Shown here: positions 60,276-64,000 of the stretch, piece by piece
Layout of the letters: the number at the start of each line of letters is the position of its first letter
How positions within the stretch are numbered: position 1 is the first letter of the stretch
Source of the DNA: Methanomassiliicoccales archaeon
GTDB taxonomy: Archaea > Thermoplasmatota > Thermoplasmata > Methanomassiliicoccales > UBA472
Assembly: GCA_026394395.1 (NCBI GenBank)
Contig: JAPKYK010000001.1
Span: 159,940 to 223,939, forward strand
DNA: 64,000 bases
Reading direction: 5' to 3'
The notes under the pieces: generated by a model
Told to the model about the DNA's origin: nothing
Databases searched by the model: none
What the model saw: the letters and a program-made list of their open reading frames with translations, nothing else
Program-made: the position numbers and the translations under genes

Positions 60276-61202
60276 ATGGGCGTGCTGAGGTCGATAGGTC
60301 AGACCGCTTATTATGGGGTCTGGTTCTTCAAGGGGCTGCTGGGCTTCAAGAAGCCTCTGGTCAACACCATGATCATCACCTACCAATGCAACCTCAAGTG
60401 CCAGCACTGCCAAATCGCCGAGAACCTTCCCCTCGTCCCCCAGCCTCACAAGATGTCGTACGAGGTGGCGATGGAGGAGATGAAGGCCTCCTTCGAGCGC
60501 GGCGCCCGGGTGCTCTTCTTCGAGGGCGGAGAGCCCACCTACTGGAATGACGGCGACCGCACCCTGCTGGACCTCATCAAGGCCGGAAAGGAGATCGGCT
60601 ACTACGTCACCGGGTATACCACCAATGGCACCAACGTCTTCCATCTGGAGAGCGACGTCATCTCCGTGTCCCTGGACGGGCCGAAGGAAGTTCATGATAA
60701 GATCAGGTGCGAGGGCGTCTACGACAAGCTCATGGCCAACCTGGAGAAGGTGAACCATCCCAACGTCTTCGCCAACATGGTGGTCATGCCGGACAATAAG
60801 CACCTCATCCGGGAGACGGCCCAGATCGTGAAGGACAACCCCCACCTCAACGGGATGATGATCAATTTCCTCACCCCCCCGCCGGAGTCCAAGACCCTGA
60901 CCTTGGAAGAGAAGCGCCAGGCGGTGGAGGAGATAATCGTCCTGAAGAAGGAAGGCTATCCCATTCTGAACTCCAAGAAGGCGCTCAAGGAACTGCTCAT
61001 CGAGGACTATTCGGAGAGATGTCCATTCTGGGCCTCGGAATTCGTCATGCCCGACCGCAGCAAGAAGTACGGCTGCCCCATGAGGGGAGAATCGTGCAAA
61101 AAGTGCGGCTTCGACGCCGTGCGCGAGTACTCCCTGGTCACCCGCGGAAGTCCGTCTACCATATTGTCCATGGCAGGACGCTTTGCACTATCAACGAAAT
61201 GA
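60276..61202 (+). CDS. Radical SAM protein
   Basis: The 308-residue protein has the triad YQCNLKCQHCQIAE, then FEGGEPTYWNDGD, GYTTNGTN, SVSLDGPKEVHDKIR and a Cys-rich end (CPFWASE, CPMRGESCKKCGF) that may hold a second cluster. The start (QTAYYGVWFFKGLLG) is hydrophobic, suggesting membrane contact. It resembles HpnH-like and SPASM-type enzymes, and a lipid substrate is plausible next to UbiA. ATG 60276 follows GGGGGAG. Its last 47 bases overlap the convergent UbiA gene. Confidence 0.85.
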   Translation: MGVLRSIGQTAYYGVWFFKGLLGFKKPLVNTMIITYQCNLKCQHCQIAENLPLVPQPHKMSYEVAMEEMKASFERGARVLFFEGGEPTYWNDGDRTLLDLIKAGKEIGYYVTGYTTNGTNVFHLESDVISVSLDGPKEVHDKIRCEGVYDKLMANLEKVNHPNVFANMVVMPDNKHLIRETAQIVKDNPHLNGMMINFLTPPPESKTLTLEEKRQAVEEIIVLKKEGYPILNSKKALKELLIEDYSERCPFWASEFVMPDRSKKYGCPMRGESCKKCGFDAVREYSLVTRGSPSTILSMAGRFALSTK

Positions 61203-62112
61203 TAATGAGGATCTGATTTCCCAGGACCAGCTTGAACACTTGGGGCGCCGGGCGGATGAAACGCAGTTTGTCCTCCTTGTTGTGAAGCATCCTCATCAGG
61301 CTACGAGCCATGGGTATGGTTAGAAGCAGTAGCGCGTACAGCGGGTCGAAGAGGATCAGGCCAATGATTATGGCGTACAGCACTACCAGGAGCACTGCGA
61401 CGGCCTTGACCGCCCTCTCTAGTCCCAGACGCACACACCAGTCCTTCTCCCCGCCCTTCACGTGCGCCTCGTACCCAGACATCTGGTCCACGAAGCGCAT
61501 GAGCATGACCGTTAGCCCTACGGTGAGGCCGAGGAGGAACATCTCCCAGAACCATTGCCCGACTATCACGTAGTAGGTGAAGAAGGACATCATGAAGAAC
61601 GAGGTCCCGACGTCCAGCTCGCCCAGGCCGCGCGCCCCCAGGTTCAGCGGTGGGGCGGTGTAGAAGTAGGCCAGGAAGAAACCGACAGCTCCCAACACGA
61701 TGACCAGCCAGCCTCCGTGCATTATGATCGGGATGGAGACCAGCAGCGCCCCCAGGGCGATGAGCGCGATGATGATTCGGCCGTGCCTCTCGCTCACCTC
61801 TCCCTTGTCGAAGGTGTTGCCGTCCCAGTATATCCGCTCGTCGTAGACCTCCTTGATGGTCTCCTTCAGCTCGGGGGTCATGAAGTCGAAGCGGGTGGAG
61901 TCGGTGCCGCTCTTGTGGTCGAAATAATCGTTGGTGATGTTGACGAACATGGCCAGGAAGAACACGTCCAGCGGTATCAGGAAGGCCAGGAGAAGATCTC
62001 CGTTCATCATCAGAGCGAAGGCCGCCCCGGTCACCGAGGCCATGACGAACGGAAGGGTGTAGCTGATCCTCAGCAGGTTCAAAATCTTCCGCCAGGCCAC
62101 GGTCGCCTCCAT
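61156..62112 (-). CDS. UbiA-family prenyltransferase
   Basis: The 318-residue membrane protein has about eight to nine helices. The first Asp-rich motif is MFVNITNDYFDHKSGTD, and a second lies at MRFVDQMSGYEAHVKGG. FFLAYFYTAPPLNLGARGLGE is also typical. UbiA enzymes join a prenyl chain to an aromatic or polar acceptor, such as quinones or archaeal lipids. ATG 62112 has GGTGAG upstream; ATG 62172 is the alternative. The acceptor is not clear. Confidence 0.9.
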   Translation of the reverse strand: MEATVAWRKILNLLRISYTLPFVMASVTGAAFALMMNGDLLLAFLIPLDVFFLAMFVNITNDYFDHKSGTDSTRFDFMTPELKETIKEVYDERIYWDGNTFDKGEVSERHGRIIIALIALGALLVSIPIIMHGGWLVIVLGAVGFFLAYFYTAPPLNLGARGLGELDVGTSFFMMSFFTYYVIVGQWFWEMFLLGLTVGLTVMLMRFVDQMSGYEAHVKGGEKDWCVRLGLERAVKAVAVLLVVLYAIIIGLILFDPLYALLLLTIPMARSLMRMLHNKEDKLRFIRPAPQVFKLVLGNQILIIISLIVQSVLPWTIW

Positions 62113-62182
62113 AATCTCACCGTCGGGGTAAAAACCGATAGTGGATTTAACGTTTGCTTCAGAGATAACCATTGTCCTTGTA

Positions 62183-62662
62183 TCAGGCCACCGTCTCCGC
62201 CATGCCCTCCGGCAGGTCGTACTCCGGTTCGTATCCCAGTTCCTTCCGGGCCCGCTCGATGCTGAATGCGCGGTCGCTGGTCACGCTCTCCACCGTTTTC
62301 CGCCGGTAGAGGAAGTTCTCCCAACCGAGCAGGGCGTTAAGGCTCTCTAGGGGCAGCATCATCAATTTGGCCAGGCGCTTCCCGACCCTCCACTTGGGCT
62401 CCTTCTGCCCGAATATGTTGGCAAGCACACGATACACCTCCTCGTAGGTGTACGGCCTGGCCTGGGTGATGATGAAGGTCCTGCCCGTGGAATTGGGATG
62501 GTCCAGTGCCCGCAGGAATCCTTGCACCACATCTCTCACGTGCACGAACTGGATGTAGTTCTTGCCGGAGCCGATGATGAACTTGGAGGCGAAGCCCTTG
62601 AACGAGATGATGAAGTAGTACGACAAATCGTCCACGTTGCTCGGCCCGTACATGCCGGACGG
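62183..62662 (-). pseudogene. NAD-dependent epimerase/dehydratase, C-terminal remnant
   Basis: The frame gives only the C-terminal half of an extended SDR: PSGMYGPSNVDD, KNYIQFVHVRDVVQGFLRAL, TFIITQARPYTYEEVYRVL and RARKELGYEPEYDLPEG. The nucleotide-binding half is absent. Directly upstream, in the same frame, is a TGA (62663-62665) preceded by AEELVRASGLDWTIL, itself the sequence expected just before RPSGMYGP in epimerases. So the TGA replaces an Arg codon (CGA by one change). A start at ATG 62653 could still give a short product, but without cofactor binding. Confidence 0.75.
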
Positions 62663-63241
62663 TCACAAGATCGTCCAATCCAGTCCGGAAGCCCTCACCA
62701 GCTCCTCGGCCTTGGCCAGTATCTCGGAGATGAAGTCCTCCTTTCCCCTGATGTAGGCCTCCCTATCGTTCCGGAAGCGTTCGGCCAGCTCCTCCTTCAG
62801 GACGGCGTACCTCCTGGCCTCCTCTGAGTGAGCGATGAGTCGGTCCCGGAACAGGATGTGCCTCCGGAACTCCTCCCCGCCTTCCAGTACCAGGTGCAGG
62901 TGATGGGTGCGGGGCATACCTTTTCGGAAGAACAGGCGCTCCTCCTCCCCGATGGGCACGTGCACGTACCCAAGAACGGCCAGGCGGCTGGCGAACAGTT
63001 CAGGGTCCAGCCGCTCCACAGAGGCCAGGATGTCGATCACCGGCTTAGCCTTCAGTCCGGGCACGGCGGTGCTGCCCACGTGGTCGATGCGGCGGATGTC
63101 AGTGCCGAGGGCTGAGATCAGACGCTCCCGCTCCCTCCGGAACTCTTCCTTCCAGGCGGGGTCGTGGTCTCTCAGTTCCACGATGTCCATTGCATCGATC
63201 GGCCCGGTCGCCTGGGCGGTGTCACCACCAGCATTCGTCAT
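62663..63241 (-). CDS. GrpB-family protein with an epimerase-derived tail
   Basis: Residues 15-175 are a GrpB/UPF0157 nucleotidyltransferase-like domain: VELRDHDPAWKEEFRRERERL, IRRIDHVGSTAVPGLKAKPVIDI and RTHHLHLVLEGGEEFRRHILFRD. The last 20 residues (AEELVRASGLDWTIL) look like part of the epimerase whose remnant follows in the same frame after the TGA. ATG 63241 lies about 27 bases after ATATATAAG, so the RNA is probably leaderless. The promoter is shared, in the opposite direction, with ilvB. Function of GrpB proteins is poorly known. Confidence 0.8.
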   Translation of the reverse strand: MTNAGGDTAQATGPIDAMDIVELRDHDPAWKEEFRRERERLISALGTDIRRIDHVGSTAVPGLKAKPVIDILASVERLDPELFASRLAVLGYVHVPIGEEERLFFRKGMPRTHHLHLVLEGGEEFRRHILFRDRLIAHSEEARRYAVLKEELAERFRNDREAYIRGKEDFISEILAKAEELVRASGLDWTIL

Positions 63242-63262
63242 GCATCCCTGATTTCAGATATT

Positions 63263-63272
63263 CTTATATATC
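63263..63272 (+). promoter_or_regulatory. Symmetric TATA box shared by ilvB leader and grpB
   Basis: CTTATATATC is nearly symmetric. To the right, transcription would start near 63290-63297, ahead of the ilvB leader. To the left it would start near 63241, the GrpB start codon. Confidence 0.55.
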
Positions 63273-63327
63273 ATGCTTGGCATGAAGTTTATCCGTGTCA
63301 AACGACAGCACGGGTGAGAAGAGATCG

Positions 63328-63366
63328 ATGCTTTTGTCATTGCTCACTGTGGTCGTCGTCTTGTGA
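63328..63366 (+). CDS. Leader peptide of ilvB, rich in Leu and Val
   Basis: A 12-codon frame reads M-L-L-S-L-L-T-V-V-V-V-L-stop: five Leu and four Val of twelve, with four Val in a row next to a Leu. GGTGAG at 63313-63318 is a good ribosome-binding site 9 bases before the ATG. It lies between the promoter and ilvB, whose product is needed for Val and Leu synthesis. Composition and place are those of an attenuator peptide, as for E. coli ilvB, whose leader also counts Val and Leu. It is too short for usual gene finders. Confidence 0.75.
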   Translation: MLLSLLTVVVVL

Positions 63367-63422
63367 CAGAGGACGTTCCGTACGGACGTCCTCTCCGATT
63401 GAAAAAATGAGGGGGTTAGCGA
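63357..63422 (+). promoter_or_regulatory. Attenuator-like alternative RNA stems before ilvB
   Basis: Segment 1, CGTCTT (63357-63362), can pair with segment 2, AGGACG (63370-63375). Segment 2 also forms an 11-bp stem (63368-63378 with 63384-63394, loop CGTAC) with segment 3. Segment 3, TCCTCTC (63389-63395), can instead pair with GAGGGGG (63409-63415), the ilvB ribosome-binding site 7 bases before its ATG. The stems exclude one another. No T-run follows, so translation rather than termination seems to be controlled. Confidence 0.65.
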
Positions 63423-64000
63423 ATGAAAGGTGCCAAGGCTATTCTGGAACTGCTCGAAGGGCAGGGTGTGGACGTCATGTTCGGTTACCCAGGCGGGGTA
63501 ACCATCCCCATATACGACGAACTATTGGACTCGAACATCCACCACGTCCTAGTCCGTCACGAGCAGTGCGCCGCCCACATGGCCGACGGCTATTCCCGAA
63601 CGACCAACAAGACCGGGGTGTGCCTGGCCACCTCCGGCCCGGGGGCCACCAACCTGGTGACGGGCGTAGCTACAGCGTACGCGGACTCCTCGCCCATGAT
63701 AGTGCTGACCGGACAGGTGGCCACCAGCATGATCGGCAACAACGCCTTCCAGGAGGCGGACATCTTCAGCTTGATGATGCCCATCACCAAGCACAACTAT
63801 CGCGTGCTCAAGCCCAACGACCTGCCGGAGGCCATCAAACGGGGCATGGGCATAGCCAACAGCGGGCGCAAGGGCCCGGTGCACATCGACCTACCAGTGG
63901 ACGTGCAGAGAAAGGAGATCGACCCCTCCCGCCTGAACGAGGAGTTCCCCGTTCCCGCCCCCTTCGAGGACTTCTCGGCCGTCATCGAGGCGGTGAAGGT
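63423..64000 (+). CDS. ilvB: Acetolactate synthase large subunit, N-terminal part (runs off window)
   Basis: The frame stays open to the window end (192 codons seen). [25 protein letters not shown] is followed by [16 protein letters not shown] with the catalytic Glu that contacts Th[22 protein letters not shown] and [15 protein letters not shown]. The enzyme makes acetolactate or acetohydroxybutyrate, the common step for Val, Leu and Ile. GAGGGGG precedes ATG 63423. The leader region suggests control by Val/Leu supply. Confidence 0.95.
   Translation, partial: MKGAKAILELLEGQGVDVMFGYPGGVTIPIYDELLDSNIHHVLVRHEQCAAHMADGYSRTTNKTGVCLATSGPGATNLVTGVATAYADSSPMIVLTGQVATSMIGNNAFQEADIFSLMMPITKHNYRVLKPNDLPEAIKRGMGIANSGRKGPVHIDLPVDVQRKEIDPSRLNEEFPVPAPFEDFSAVIEAVK

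Noticed and set aside
62663..62665. TGA read as selenocysteine or recoded
   Set aside because: The family residue here is Arg, not Cys or Sec, and no stem typical of a SECIS element is evident.
63368..63394. Intrinsic terminator before ilvB
   Set aside because: The 11-bp stem is followed by an A-run, not T-rich sequence, so termination is unlikely; alternative pairing with the ribosome-binding site fits better.
1..64000. Pyrrolysine-style avoidance of TAG
   Set aside because: TAG ends several ordinary genes (for example at 5283, 9300, 15554 and 26813), and no in-frame TAG inside a known protein was seen.
1..64000. CRISPR arrays, insertion sequences, prophage
   Set aside because: No regularly spaced repeats, transposase, integrase or phage structural gene was seen.

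Overview
This window is high-GC archaeal DNA, most likely from a Thermoplasmatota lineage near the Methanomassiliicoccales. That placement is inferred from gene content, since the window has no rRNA. Archaeal marks are plain: Kae1, fibrillarin, the L18e-L13-S9-RpoN cluster, uS15 beside a RecJ-like DHH nuclease, type II GAPDH, a tRNA with a 37/38 intron, and TATA boxes placed for leaderless transcripts. The fusion of an O6-alkylguanine alkyltransferase-like domain to endonuclease V recalls Thermoplasmata such as Ferroplasma. Genes are dense, with many 4-base ATGA/TTGA overlaps. The first 4 kb (two antiporters, citrate synthase) is visibly AT-richer than the rest. No mcr genes are present, so methanogenesis cannot be judged.

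Layout. 1-4 kb: cation antiporters, citrate synthase, intron-bearing tRNA-Val. 4-9.3 kb: glutaredoxin-like protein, Kae1, DHH nuclease, uS15, Nudix, GNAT, fibrillarin, a winged-helix protein. 9.4-13.5 kb: two related small proteins, a CrtC/AttH-like protein and a rifampin-phosphotransferase-like dikinase. 13.6-18.1 kb: IMPase/FBPase, NAD kinase and a small JAMM protein, then GlmU-like and GlmM-like enzymes. 18.6-24.5 kb: a polyphosphate operon (PPK1, a CHAD-phosphoesterase-HD fusion, PPX). 24.6-26.8 kb: a compact eukaryote-like ubiquitin system with E1-like, ubiquitin-like, E2-like and JAMM peptidase genes. 26.8-30.2 kb: hexuloisomerase, AP-endonuclease-like protein, a candidate structured RNA, ribosomal/RNA polymerase genes and tRNA-Pro. 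30.3-33.3 kb: TrkA/TrkH. 33.4-48.2 kb: mixed metabolism and repair (ferredoxin, dehydrogenase, TrpD-like, BioY, FolP, LarA with a CCG Fe-S protein, ThiL, AmrS, prepilin peptidase, MscS, nitroreductase, AGT-EndoV). 48.3-55 kb: an Lrp-type regulator and a lysine operon using the DapL route. 55-64 kb: PGK, ABC exporter, GAPDH, a frameshifted GyrI-like gene, radical SAM, UbiA, a GrpB gene joined to a broken epimerase, and the start of ilvB.

Two systems stand out. One is the ubiquitin-like operon at 24571-26813: the modifier keeps a Gly-Gly followed by only two residues, the E2 keeps HPN plus its cysteine, and the peptidase keeps every JAMM metal ligand. The other is upstream of ilvB: a 12-codon leader (63328-63366) with 9 Leu/Val codons and a good ribosome-binding site, followed by three mutually exclusive stems, the last covering the ilvB ribosome-binding site. 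This is the logic of ribosome-mediated attenuation, unusual for an archaeon. Other points of note are the polyphosphate fusion, a probable CGA-to-TGA nonsense codon in the epimerase remnant, and a candidate orphan RNA at 28490-28607.
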